The notes: a model not told the origin generated them from the sequence alone. A DNA stretch of 28,797 bases from JANLSE01 sp038214135 (GCA_038214135.1 JBBQSD010000073.1:1-28797); one strand, 5' to 3'. Positions 8,148 through 15,644 are shown, counted from the first letter of the stretch. A program made the numbers and translations.

Positions 8148-8174
8148 CTAGACTGACTAGACAGGAGGTGAACA

Positions 8175-8429
8175 ATGACACGCGTCTGGCAGCTGCAAGA
8201 AGCAAAAAATAAATTCAGTGAGGTGGTTGAGGAAGCCCTTCACCATGGGCCGCAAGTGATTACGAAACGTGGTGTCGAAGCCGTGATTGTGCTCTCCTAT
8301 GCCGAGTATCGGAAAATGATGCTTCAAAACAAACCACTCTCGCAATTCTTTCAGGAGTCCCCACTTGCCCACGAGCCGCTTGATTTGAGCCGCGATATGA
8401 GTGGTGTCCGTGCGGACGTTGAGCTATGA
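8175..8429 (+). CDS. Phd/YefM-family antitoxin
   Basis: The protein is 84 residues. The N-terminal domain WQLQEAKNKFSEVVEEAL followed by GPQVITKRGVEAVIVLSYAEY is the canonical Phd/YefM fold, which binds DNA and represses its own operon. The C-terminal third would wrap the toxin. AGGAGG precedes the ATG. The stop overlaps the next start as ATGA, the classic antitoxin-toxin coupling. The toxin it should neutralise is present only as a short 5' fragment, so the antitoxin is now an orphan. Confidence 0.92.
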   Translation: MTRVWQLQEAKNKFSEVVEEALHHGPQVITKRGVEAVIVLSYAEYRKMMLQNKPLSQFFQESPLAHEPLDLSRDMSGVRADVEL

Positions 8430-8551
8430 CCTACCTTTTGGATACCAACGTGATTTCCGAATTGCTCGCACCCCACCCAAATACGCTAGCCTACGCCCAG
8501 AGATGGGCATATTTGAGGCCGCTGCCGGTATTGAGCAGAACCACCTGTTGA
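8426..8551 (+). pseudogene. 5' fragment of a VapC/FitB-type PIN-domain toxin
   Basis: The reading frame begins MTYLLDTNVISELLAPHPN, which is the exact opening of PIN ribonuclease toxins. It includes the first metal-binding Asp in LLDTN and the E of ISE. After about residue 19 the likeness ends, and the frame runs only to residue 41 over sequence antisense to threonine synthase. A normal toxin has about 130-145 residues and four acidic metal ligands. The break falls near 8480-8490, right where the convergent threonine synthase gene ends (8491), marking a recombination junction. Confidence 0.85.
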
Positions 8552-9690
8552 TCTGGTGCAATCCAGCCCGACTCAAGTAGTTTTACCTGGGCTGCCAGGC
8601 AGGCCCCACCCTCTGGTGCGGCGAAGATTCCGGTTGTGGCTCCCAACATATTCGTGTATGTCAGCATCTCCTGATCGCTTACGGTGAGTGCGGTTCCATT
8701 GCTGGCCCGCAGTGCCCGTATGATCAGGAAATCCCCGATTGCGATTGGTACCCGTAGGCCATCGGCGATTGTTTTGGCACCCTGCCAGAGTGGCGCATGT
8801 TCCTGGCCGTTTGCATATGCCTGGACGATAGGCGCGCAGCCAGCGGCCTGAACGCACACAAGCCGCGGGCGTTTTGGCCCGATCAACCCCATCGTTTCTA
8901 GCTCATCGAATGCCTTCCACATGCCGATCAGCCCTGTGCCACCGCCTGTTGGATAGATCAGCACATCGGGCAAACGCCAATCGAGCTGTTCGGCCAGTTC
9001 ATAGCCCATGGTCTTTTTGCCCTCGATCCGGTATGGCTCGCGCAGGGTGCTGACATCAAACCAGCCATGCAATGCCGCGCCCTCGCGCACCCGAACGCCA
9101 CAATCGTTGATCAGGCCATTGACCAACGTAACCTGTGCGCCAAGGGCTGCACATTCAGCCCGAAACGCAAGAGGAACATCCGCTGGCATAAACACATGGG
9201 CGGGTAGGCCAGCCGCTGCCGCATAGGCGCTCATGGCACCAGCAGCATTTCCAGCACTGGGGATGGCAATCGCAGTTGCGCCCAGTTCACGCGCCCGGCT
9301 GATTGCAGCAGCCTGGCCACGGGCCTTGAAACTACCGGTCGGGTTGAGCGATTCATCCTTGATATAGGTGGCAGCGCACCCGATCCGCTGGCCAAGCCGC
9401 GTCGCAGCGATCAGCGGCGTCCAGCCCTCACCGAGATTGATGATTGATGCAGGATCGCGTACCGGCAGCAGCTCCTGGTAGCGCCACATATTCGGTTGCC
9501 GCATACGCAGCGCTTCACGGGTGAGGGTGCGTGCGGCGCGTGCGAGATCATAGCGAACCAGTAATGGCTTGCCGCACATTGGGCACAGATTGATCAGTTG
9601 TTCGGCGGAATAATGGGTGCCGCACATGCCACATTCGAGATCGATCATGGCCGAACTAATTGATTCTGTTGAACTGGTTGAGATTGCCAT
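8491..9690 (-). CDS. thrC: Threonine synthase
   Basis: PLP enzyme converting O-phosphohomoserine to threonine. The protein is 399 residues. The N-terminus has two CxxC pairs (CGMCG and CPMCG), a small rubredoxin-like or zinc-ribbon element often seen in archaeal-type and Chloroflexota threonine synthases. NPTGSFKARG contains the PLP lysine. SAGNAAGAMSAYAA is the substrate/phosphate region. PTGGGTGLIGMWKA is the glycine-rich PLP phosphate cradle. The end NTGSGLKYAHLW is typical, so the gene is complete although it abuts a truncated toxin. It lies 27 bp downstream of the LLM oxidoreductase, probably in one operon. GGAG precedes the ATG at 9690. A later ATG (MIDLECGMCG) is a possible alternative start. 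Confidence 0.92.
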   Translation of the reverse strand: MAISTSSTESISSAMIDLECGMCGTHYSAEQLINLCPMCGKPLLVRYDLARAARTLTREALRMRQPNMWRYQELLPVRDPASIINLGEGWTPLIAATRLGQRIGCAATYIKDESLNPTGSFKARGQAAAISRARELGATAIAIPSAGNAAGAMSAYAAAAGLPAHVFMPADVPLAFRAECAALGAQVTLVNGLINDCGVRVREGAALHGWFDVSTLREPYRIEGKKTMGYELAEQLDWRLPDVLIYPTGGGTGLIGMWKAFDELETMGLIGPKRPRLVCVQAAGCAPIVQAYANGQEHAPLWQGAKTIADGLRVPIAIGDFLIIRALRASNGTALTVSDQEMLTYTNMLGATTGIFAAPEGGACLAAQVKLLESGWIAPDQQVVLLNTGSGLKYAHLWA

Positions 9691-9717
9691 ACCAGTGCGC
9701 TCCAGGTTCTGGATTGT

Positions 9718-10575
9718 TCAGGGGATCGGGTGAATATTGGGCACCACCTCATCGGCCAATCGGGCGACAATTCCGGCTGGGTAGGGGTAGCGCAGATTGA
9801 GGATGATATGGGTTGCGCTGGCATCCACAAAGCGCTGCACGGTTTGGATCGTTTCGCCAAGGTTATCGTAGTTCACCGGGATCTGAATGGAATGCTGGAT
9901 CGTCGCTGGATCGCGGCCAATTGCGGCGCAATGCTCATTCAGAACACTGATTTTGTGCGTAAAATCCTCGACACTGCCACCAGCAAAGTTCCAGATACTA
10001 GCATACTGGGCGACAACCCGCAGCGTCTTGCGCTCGCCACTGCCGCCAATCACGAAGGGCGGGTATGGTTTCTGCACTGGTTTTGGTTCGAGGCGTGCCT
10101 CCTGGAGTTGGTAGAACTTGCCATCGAAATCGACAGTTGCCTGGGTGTACAGGCGCTTGATGATCTCGCAGGCCTCACCGAAGCGCAGAATACGTTCGCC
10201 TGGTGCATAGAGTGGCAATCCCATGCTGCGATGTTCATATTCATTCCAACCAGCGCCAATGCCCATATCTAGCCGCCCATTCGATACAATATCAACCGTT
10301 GCTGCAATATGCGCCAGAACCGCCGGATGGCGATAGGTATTGCCCGTTACCATCAGGCCAATGCGGATTCGCTTCGTTTGGGCTGCCAGTGCCGCAAGCA
10401 GCGTCCAGCCCTCAAAACAAGGGCCTTCCACGCTGCCCATGATCGGGTTAAAATGATCAAACAGCCAGGCGTGTTCGAAGATCGGCAGCGCATCGGCATC
10501 CTGCCATACCTCCAGCATTGCAGGATAGGTCGTATGCTGGGGTGCCGTCTTGATTCCAAAGTTTAACGGTGCCAT
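9718..10575 (-). CDS. LLM-class F420-dependent oxidoreductase
   Basis: Luciferase-like TIM-barrel flavin/F420 enzyme of 285 residues. Hallmarks are WLFDHFNP near residue 40, TKRIRIGLMVTGNTYRHP (barrel strand with conserved NxxRHP), GRLDMGIGAGWNEYEH and PYPPFVIGGSGERKTLR. All are typical of the F420 subgroup. I chose the ATG at 10575 because TGGAGGAAC lies immediately upstream and the family starts at MAPLNFGIK. The in-frame ATG at 10602 lacks a site. F420 use is inferred from family and not demonstrated by the sequence. The gene sits 27 bp ahead of threonine synthase, but no metabolic link is obvious. Confidence 0.88.
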   Translation of the reverse strand: MAPLNFGIKTAPQHTTYPAMLEVWQDADALPIFEHAWLFDHFNPIMGSVEGPCFEGWTLLAALAAQTKRIRIGLMVTGNTYRHPAVLAHIAATVDIVSNGRLDMGIGAGWNEYEHRSMGLPLYAPGERILRFGEACEIIKRLYTQATVDFDGKFYQLQEARLEPKPVQKPYPPFVIGGSGERKTLRVVAQYASIWNFAGGSVEDFTHKISVLNEHCAAIGRDPATIQHSIQIPVNYDNLGETIQTVQRFVDASATHIILNLRYPYPAGIVARLADEVVPNIHPIP

Positions 10576-10598
10576 ATGTTCCTCCACATGAATATTGC

Positions 10599-10799
10599 TC
10601 AACGGCCTATCATACGCCGCAGCCAGCGCACGAATGAATGCAATAGGCTAGATCGAGGAAGTGGCTCAGGCGAATCAGGCGAATCAGATGCAAGCAGATA
10701 TGTGGTTTCATAATCCAAACGGCGCTGAAGCGTCGTCGGTGGCCCGAAGTGCTTTGGTTTGCACTGGTCGTTGGCGAGTTCGAATGCACGGTAATCCAT
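10599..10799 (-). CDS. Possible 66-residue leaderless small protein
   Basis: The frame starts MDYRAFELANDQCKPKHFGP and lies directly under a good promoter whose predicted transcription start coincides with the A of the ATG. It ends 23 bp before the LLM oxidoreductase start and would be the first gene of that operon. I recognise no family. The middle (SDSPDSPEP) is encoded by a 9-bp tandem repeat, TCAGGCGAA, at 10666-10687. It may instead be an untranslated leader. Confidence 0.35.
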   Translation of the reverse strand: MDYRAFELANDQCKPKHFGPPTTLQRRLDYETTYLLASDSPDSPEPLPRSSLLHSFVRWLRRMIGR

Positions 10800-10805
10800 G
10801 AATGA

Positions 10806-10834
10806 AGTATAGCGTATTCGGTGTGCTGCGACAA
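10806..10834 (-). promoter_or_regulatory. Promoter of the LLM oxidoreductase-thrC operon
   Basis: On the minus strand TTGTCG (10829-10834), a 17-nt spacer and TATACT (10806-10811). The -10 ends 6 nt before the ATG at 10799, so a transcript of the small ORF would be leaderless. The LLM gene would have a leader of about 220 nt. Confidence 0.6.
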
Positions 10835-10870
10835 ATGATCGAGGGGTTAGGGGTTCTTGTTGCTTCTCTT

Positions 10871-10903
10871 ATCCGCAGATTAGCGCAAATTTCCGCAGAT
10901 TTC
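10871..10903. repeat. Dispersed CCGCAGATT repeat, copy 1
   Basis: ATCCGCAGATTAGCGC, an AAATT variant and TTCCGCAGATTTCCG form a degenerate direct repeat built on (C)CGCAGATTtc. The same unit recurs at 11739-11770 and 11819-11839, with a related tandem at 6211-6237. The stretch 10840-11130 contains no gene I can support. Confidence 0.7.
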
Positions 10904-11018
10904 CGATTCTGATGTATCCGCCGTTCTTGATTAAAGAATGCTGGTGGCCTCCAAATGCCCGTTGATCATGCCTCGGCTGCGATCAATCGGTGATTGTGGC
11001 TGCTTGTGCGCTTGTTCC

Positions 11019-11038
11019 AGACGCGAGGCATCGCGTCT
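11019..11038. repeat. AGACGCGA/TCGCGTCT palindromic element
   Basis: Perfect 8-bp arms with a GGCA loop. It shares the AGACG...CGTCT ends with the palindrome at 18136-18155, which points to one dispersed palindromic family. It is intergenic, upstream of the release-factor-like gene. Confidence 0.65.
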
Positions 11039-11131
11039 CTCCTGGTTCTTGGTTCTTGGTTGGGCATTCTGAATACTATCAGATGCTGCCTGCGATGGAT
11101 AGCAGATACCGCTCGCTCGTGGTACGATCCA

Positions 11132-11140
11132 TGCTATAAC
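11132..11140 (+). promoter_or_regulatory. Extended -10 promoter for the GGQ-domain gene
   Basis: TGCTATAAC combines the TGn extension with a 5/6 -10 match. It lies about 35 nt upstream of the GTG start at 11175. Confidence 0.45.
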
Positions 11141-11174
11141 ACAAATAGAGTATGCCGATGTGCGGAGGTATGGT

Positions 11175-11537
11175 GTGTCGACGGTGGATGAACTGGAACC
11201 ATATGCGACTGATCGTGAGTCGATCGAGCGCGATTCTGATATTACCTTTTTTGTTGCTGGCGGGCCTGGTGGCCAGCACCGTAATAAAGTCGCAACTGGC
11301 GTACGGCTCACGCACCGCCCAAGTGGCTTGGTCGTCACCGCAACCGAGCGGCGCTCGCAATCGGCCAATCGTGAGGCCGCTCTGGAACGGCTTGCTGCAC
11401 GGCTGGAAGCGGCCAATTATGTGCCAACCCCGCGTATTGCCACACGCCCGGCACGAGCCGCAAAGGCCAAGCGCCGCACCGAGAAACGGCTGCGAGCGCA
11501 GACAAAGCAATCTCGCCGGCCTGTTCGCGATGAGTAG
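11175..11537 (+). CDS. Peptide chain release factor-like GGQ-domain protein
   Basis: Small RF-1 domain protein of about 120 residues. VAGGPGGQHRNKVATGVRLTH (near residues 28-48) carries the universally conserved GGQ that triggers peptidyl-tRNA hydrolysis. The Arg/Lys-rich tail (RAAKAKRRTEKRLRAQTK) resembles the C-terminal extension of ArfB/ICT1-type rescue factors, which enters an empty ribosomal mRNA channel. No codon-recognition domains are present, so a role in rescuing stalled ribosomes is likely. I start at GTG 11175 because GGAGG (11164-11168) is 6 nt upstream. The earlier in-frame GTG at 11160 would place that site inside the gene. Confidence 0.85.
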   Translation: MSTVDELEPYATDRESIERDSDITFFVAGGPGGQHRNKVATGVRLTHRPSGLVVTATERRSQSANREAALERLAARLEAANYVPTPRIATRPARAAKAKRRTEKRLRAQTKQSRRPVRDE

Positions 11538-11562
11538 ATCTTGCCCCAAAGATTATCCGCAG

Positions 11563-11582
11563 GGGCGCGATATATCGCGCCC
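11563..11582. repeat. 20-bp perfect palindrome GGGCGCGATATATCGCGCCC
   Basis: It lies 26 bp after the GGQ-domain gene and could form a hairpin in the transcript. No T-run follows. A degenerate relative lies at 6971-6990 and a partial core (GCGATATATAGC) near 11609-11620. The rest of 11583-11738 holds a G-rich then C-rich stretch ending in CCCCCTTTTTT (about 11650-11716), which might terminate transcription, but the pairing is imperfect. No gene is seen in 11538-11848. Confidence 0.7.
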
Positions 11583-11738
11583 GTACCTTTATGAAGCAAA
11601 GAGGTTTGCGATATATAGCACTCCTATTTGAGTTGTAACGGCGCGTAGCGCAAAGCGGGGTTTGGGGCCGGGTACCCTCTGGGTGTCCCGAAAGAAATCC
11701 CCCCGCCCCCTTTTTTACAAATCCGGTAGGATTGCTAT

Positions 11739-11770
11739 ATCCGCAGATTGGCGCAGATTTCCGCAGATTA
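11739..11770. repeat. Dispersed CCGCAGATT repeat, copy 2
   Basis: ATCCGCAGATTGGCGCAGAT followed by TTCCGCAGATTA: three near-identical CGCAGATT units in about 32 bp. Confidence 0.75.
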
Positions 11771-11818
11771 TTGGCAGTTTTGTTGCTTTGTTGACTTGTT
11801 CGTTTGTTCCCTCATAGT

Positions 11819-11839
11819 ATCCGCAGATAACGCAGATTA
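11819..11839. repeat. Dispersed CCGCAGATT repeat, copy 3
   Basis: ATCCGCAGATAACGCAGATT, two units, placed just downstream of the HutD/Ves stop codon. Confidence 0.7.
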
Positions 11840-11848
11840 TTGATATGG

Positions 11849-12505
11849 CTATGGCAACCAAGCCGTTGCAACGATGAATTGAGCAGGTGATTCCTGGCGT
11901 TCCAGTAATATTGGCATATGCTCAACAATCGTATGCGGGTGAACGATATACGCATCATCGGGGTTGAGTATTACTGTTGGATTGCCAGCAACACGCAGCA
12001 TTATTGTTCCAGCGATAACATATATGATCTGTAATACAGTTCGGTTGGCTTCGGTATTTTTATGAATTTCTGATGCAGTTAAAGCCGGTAATAAGAGCTG
12101 TTGCTCATCGAATTGAACGATAGCTGCTGCAACAATTACATTTGCGTGAAAGATGAAGTTCAGTGCAACAATTGGCCCATCTACTAATTCTGCGCAAACA
12201 GGGCGAGCGCCATCAAAACAATAGGTTTCGTATGTATTGAGTTTAATAACATCCTCCGGCGCTTGAAAGTGGAGCCGGATTCCATTGCCCTGTATGGGAA
12301 TGTGAATCCGTGTTCGTTCTGGAAAGAAACTATAGGCAGCATCTCGCTGAATGATAGCGGTTCCTAGCCAGAATTGTGCGCTTGCAATGGTTTGTGGTGG
12401 ATCGGGAGGGAATACATAGATCTGCTGGGTTGTCCCGCCAGCCCAGGTTCCTGGTATTTGCTGTGCCCGATCAATCCGTGTTCCGTGTACTATTGGCTGT
12501 TTCAT
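11849..12505 (-). CDS. HutD/Ves-family cupin-like protein
   Basis: The protein is 218 residues. TWAGGTTQQIYVFPPD near the N-terminus, FWLGTAIIQRDAAYSFFPERTR, the NGIRLHF strand and ELVDGPIVALNFIF reproduce the motif order of the HutD/Ves family, a two-cupin-fold group. Ves is linked to cold/environmental response and HutD to histidine-utilisation loci, but biochemical roles are poorly established. No hut genes lie nearby. The gene appears monocistronic and more AT-rich by eye than its neighbours, which may mean transfer. It has no Shine-Dalgarno. A TATAAT sits 7 nt before the ATG, so translation is probably leaderless. Confidence 0.8.
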   Translation of the reverse strand: MKQPIVHGTRIDRAQQIPGTWAGGTTQQIYVFPPDPPQTIASAQFWLGTAIIQRDAAYSFFPERTRIHIPIQGNGIRLHFQAPEDVIKLNTYETYCFDGARPVCAELVDGPIVALNFIFHANVIVAAAIVQFDEQQLLLPALTASEIHKNTEANRTVLQIIYVIAGTIMLRVAGNPTVILNPDDAYIVHPHTIVEHMPILLERQESPAQFIVATAWLP

Positions 12506-12512
12506 ATGGTCT

Positions 12513-12518
12513 ATTATA
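12513..12518 (-). promoter_or_regulatory. Leaderless promoter of the HutD/Ves gene
   Basis: A perfect TATAAT on the minus strand, with 7 nt to the ATG at 12505, so RNA should begin at or next to the start codon. The -35 is weak (ATTGCA at 12535-12540, 16-nt spacer). Confidence 0.55.
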
Positions 12519-12570
12519 ATCTACTACAGCATTCTGCAATGGGTTGCTATAGTTGCTATCCTCATATGAT

Positions 12571-12784
12571 ATGCAGAAAACGAACCTTAACCCGGCTGCA
12601 GAAGAACAGATTCTCAAGAAATTTGTTGCCGATAGGGTCGATTTGATTTTTGTATTTCCCACCGAGGTTTCCAGCGCAGCAAAGCAAGCCAGCTTGAGGC
12701 ATTGCGCCCGGCGCTGCTGCTGCTGGTGTCACACTGATGGAAGCGCCATTTGCCAGTACGGCAGAATTGCAGGCCTGGGCTTGA
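12571..12784 (+). pseudogene. Decayed ABC substrate-binding protein (PF04392-like) fragment
   Basis: Frame 1 (12571-12690) reads EEQILKKFVADRVDLIFVFP followed by TEVSSAAKQA, a signature stretch of the ABC sub-binding family. It should lead into a PVVFA strand. Instead the next frame gives SQLEALRPA (12691-12717). After a shift within a GCT/CTG run, a third frame gives AGVTLMEAPFASTAELQAWA, ending in TGA at 12782. These belong to later parts of the same family. The gene has therefore lost both ends and a central segment and has at least one frameshift. It lies head-to-head with the HutD/Ves gene and convergent with the FbpB gene. Confidence 0.75.
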
Positions 12785-12838
12785 ACCTGCCTGGATTGCA
12801 TACCTATAACAACCTCCAGAGTGCGCTCAGCCGCATGA

Positions 12839-14470
12839 CTACGGTTCAGGGCGCTTCTCGCGCAACATGAACAATGCCATTGGTAGCGATGAGAGCAGCA
12901 CAATCAGGAGCGCAGGCGCAGCGGCCCGTGCGAAAAAAGCCTCCGACACCGCTGACCAGACCTCAGTAGCCAGGGTTTTGAAGCCAATGGGTGCCAGCAG
13001 CAGCGTTACAGGAAGCTCTTTCATGACGGTCAGAAACACGAGGCTGGCACCAGCAATTGTTCCAGGCCGAATGAGCGGTGCGATCACCCGCAGTAGCACC
13101 TGAACTGATCCCTGGCCCAGGCTTCGAGCTGCCTCCTCCATGCTGGGGTGGATCTGGAGCAATGCACTGCGGAGCGCACCGATTGCCTGTGGTAGAAACA
13201 ACACGCCATAGGCCAGCACGAGCATAGCAAAAGTCTGATACAGTGGCCGGGCATAGCTGATCCCGAAGAAGACCAGCGCCAGTGCAACCGCGATACCGGG
13301 CAGGGCAAAGGCCGAGTAGGTCAATCGCTCAAGCAATTTCGTCAGCGGCCCCGGCCGGCGCACGATCAGAATAGCGACTGGCAGAGCCGCAAGTACTGTC
13401 GCTGCCGCCGCGACTCCGGCTGCCACTAGGGCGTTCATGGTTGGCATTGCAAGGGCAGCGAGCGCTTCACCAGCATACAACCCACGCAATAACCAATACA
13501 CCAACATGCCGGCAGGCAGCACCAGACTGAGCCCAAGGATAGCGCTACAAAAGGCCAGAGCTGGCCAGCGCCAGATGCCAAGTGGTATCACGAGTGGTGG
13601 GCGTACCGAATTAGGGCTACCCTGATTGGAGCGTGCCCGCCCGCGGGTACGCTCCTCCAGAAACACGATCAGCATCGTCAGGCCGATCAGCAAACACGCA
13701 TAGAGCGCTGCCTGTGCGCGATCAAATGATTGATATTGCACATAGATCACGCGGGTGAAGGTATCGTAGCGCATCAACGCAACCGCGCCGAAATCACGCA
13801 GACAATATAGTGCGACCAGAAGGCCACCGGCACCAAGGGCTGGCCGTAGGAGCGGCAGGGTGATCCATCGGAAGGTTCCCCAGGAGCTGTAGCCCAGACT
13901 ACGCCCGGCCTCTTCCAGGGCTGGATCCATGCGCTGGAGTGCAGCACGCACACTCAGTAGAATATATGGGTAACTCAGCATGGTCAGTGTGAACAGCGCA
14001 CCAGGAAAGCCATAGATTGTTGGCAGGCGCGTAATCGCAAATGGCTGTTCCAGGATCTGTTGTACCAGCCCATGCGGGCCGAGTGCGGAGGCGTACAGAT
14101 AGGCACCAACATAACTAGGGATCACCAGCGGTAGTGGCGTAAGTACTGCCCACATCCGACGCAGCGGCAGGTCGGTACGGGTCGTCAGCCAGGCAATCGG
14201 TAGCGCAATCAGCGTCGAGGCCACCGTGACGGTGCAGGCCAACCATGCCGTACGAGCGATCGTTGCCCACGTAGCCGGACGCAACAGGGTGTCGATGGCG
14301 CTATCGCTGGCTGTTAATGCACGCAGAAGTAGGTACACAATTGGCAAGAGCAGGGCAGCAGCAACCAGGGCAGCAGCGATGTAGAGTATCAGTGTGCCAA
14401 GCGAGAAGCGCCGAGGCAGGCCCGGAATTCGTCGCCCTAACATCATCGACATCATACTACTACGGGTCAT
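12839..14470 (-). CDS. fbpB: Ferric iron ABC transporter permease (FbpB type, two fused permease domains)
   Basis: The protein is 543 residues with about 12 membrane helices arranged as two homologous halves. Each half carries the ABC-permease EAA loop: EEAGRSLGYSSWGTFRWITL in the first and EEAARSLGQGSVQVLLRVIA in the second. These loops dock the ATPase. Duplicated permeases of this size are characteristic of FbpB/SfuB/HitB iron(III) importers. The ATG at 14470 lies 52 bp after the substrate-binding gene. An in-frame TTG at 14539 would overlap that gene and is less likely. No ATPase gene follows. The downstream slot holds an unrelated pseudogene on the other strand. Confidence 0.88.
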   Translation of the reverse strand: MTRSSMMSMMLGRRIPGLPRRFSLGTLILYIAAALVAAALLLPIVYLLLRALTASDSAIDTLLRPATWATIARTAWLACTVTVASTLIALPIAWLTTRTDLPLRRMWAVLTPLPLVIPSYVGAYLYASALGPHGLVQQILEQPFAITRLPTIYGFPGALFTLTMLSYPYILLSVRAALQRMDPALEEAGRSLGYSSWGTFRWITLPLLRPALGAGGLLVALYCLRDFGAVALMRYDTFTRVIYVQYQSFDRAQAALYACLLIGLTMLIVFLEERTRGRARSNQGSPNSVRPPLVIPLGIWRWPALAFCSAILGLSLVLPAGMLVYWLLRGLYAGEALAALAMPTMNALVAAGVAAAATVLAALPVAILIVRRPGPLTKLLERLTYSAFALPGIAVALALVFFGISYARPLYQTFAMLVLAYGVLFLPQAIGALRSALLQIHPSMEEAARSLGQGSVQVLLRVIAPLIRPGTIAGASLVFLTVMKELPVTLLLAPIGFKTLATEVWSAVSEAFFARAAAPALLIVLLSSLPMALFMLREKRPEP

Positions 14471-14522
14471 ATTGGATCGATCCAGCTGATTGCAGAAGCC
14501 CGCCGAGCCTGTTGTATGGATT

Positions 14523-15644
14523 TCACGGCAGAACACCAACTTTTTGCATCAGCTGAACTGTTCCCTTGAGATCATCAAGCGCGGCCATGTCGATGCGTAT
14601 GGCTGTGGCCTCTAGATCGCTAAGCGGCGGCAGACCATTCGGCGTCATAACGCCATCAACCAATGGGTACTCGTAAGTCTGGCTTGCGAAGTATTGTTGT
14701 GCCACAGAGGAGAGCATAAACTGCAGGAAGTGCAACGCATTGGCCTCATTCGGCCCACTCGCCAACCGACCAGCCCCGGCGATCATAATCAGCGAACCGG
14801 GTCCACCGCCGGCAAGAAAATGATTGCGAACCTTAAAGCTTTGGCCCTGTTCACGCAGGAAGCGATAGAGATAGTAATGATTCGTAAAGCCAACATCAAT
14901 CTCACCCGTTCCAAGTGCCTCGATAATTGGTGCGTTGCCCTCGAAGACCACTGGTTGGTTGGCTTGAATACCCTCCAGCCATGCCTGCGTCCGTTCCTCA
15001 CCCCACTCGGCACGCATGGCTGTCACCATCGCCTTCAATGAACCATTCGTCGGTGCCCAGCCGATCCGCCCGGCCCACTTGGGATCGGTGAAGTCGAAAA
15101 TATCGGCAGGTAGCTGCGCTGGCTCCACTGTATCTGTATTATACGCGACAACCCGCGCACGGCCTGAGATGCCAATCCATTGGCTGGCAGGCGAACGAAA
15201 GCGCTCTGGCACCTGGTTGAGCAGATCAGCGGGCAGCGCTGTGAACAGCCCGGCTTTGGCTACCGCACCGAGCCCACCTGGATCCTGAGCGAAGAAGATA
15301 TCGGCTGGCGAGCTGGCACCTTCTTCCAGTAACGTTGCCGCGATCTCGGATGTTGAACCATATCGTACTTGTACATCGATACCAGTGGCAGCAGCAAACT
15401 GCTTAATGATCGGGCCAACCAATGCCTCGCTACGACCAGAGTAGACAACCAGCGTGCCAGGATTTTGTGGTACCTCAACTGTTGCTGCCACAACCTGTGG
15501 TGCGACCGTAACCTGAACCTGTACAGTCTCTCGAATAATCTGCGGTTCGGATGCTGGCGGCGCAGCCGTTGAGCAACCAGCCAGTATCAGCACCAGCAAT
15601 GCCATCAGTGATAGGCGTACATCAAACCGTCGCGAAGTAGGCAT
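14523..15644 (-). CDS. fbpA: Ferric iron ABC transporter substrate-binding lipoprotein (FbpA/FutA type)
   Basis: The protein is 373 residues. A lipoprotein signal with lipobox LILAGC places the lipidated Cys at about residue 24. A spacer with a degenerate QVQVTV/AATVEV repeat follows. The mature part begins LVVYSGRSEALVGPIIKQFA and continues GIDVQVRYGSTSEIA. FTNHYYLYRF holds the adjacent tyrosines that bind Fe3+ in this family, and FASQTYEYPLV is the typical C-terminal Tyr motif. AAGGAG lies 8 nt before the ATG. It is first in the operon with the permease. DtxR/IdeR-like repeats cover the promoter, fitting iron repression. Confidence 0.9.
   Translation of the reverse strand: MPTSRRFDVRLSLMALLVLILAGCSTAAPPASEPQIIRETVQVQVTVAPQVVAATVEVPQNPGTLVVYSGRSEALVGPIIKQFAAATGIDVQVRYGSTSEIAATLLEEGASSPADIFFAQDPGGLGAVAKAGLFTALPADLLNQVPERFRSPASQWIGISGRARVVAYNTDTVEPAQLPADIFDFTDPKWAGRIGWAPTNGSLKAMVTAMRAEWGEERTQAWLEGIQANQPVVFEGNAPIIEALGTGEIDVGFTNHYYLYRFLREQGQSFKVRNHFLAGGGPGSLIMIAGAGRLASGPNEANALHFLQFMLSSVAQQYFASQTYEYPLVDGVMTPNGLPPLSDLEATAIRIDMAALDDLKGTVQLMQKVGVLP

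Noticed and set aside
11640..11716. Rho-independent terminator ending in CCCCCTTTTTT
   Set aside because: The G-rich and C-rich arms do not pair cleanly, and the spacing from the upstream stop is over 100 nt. It is noted only within the repeat entry.
12562..12903. Minus-strand frame of 113 residues downstream of fbpB as a remnant of fbpC
   Set aside because: It shows no Walker A, signature or other ATPase motif. The plus strand of the same bases encodes recognisable substrate-binding fragments.
14470..14539. Longer N-terminus for the FbpB permease from TTG 14539
   Set aside because: It would overlap the fbpA 3' end, begins with a rare start and adds 23 non-hydrophobic residues unlike the family.
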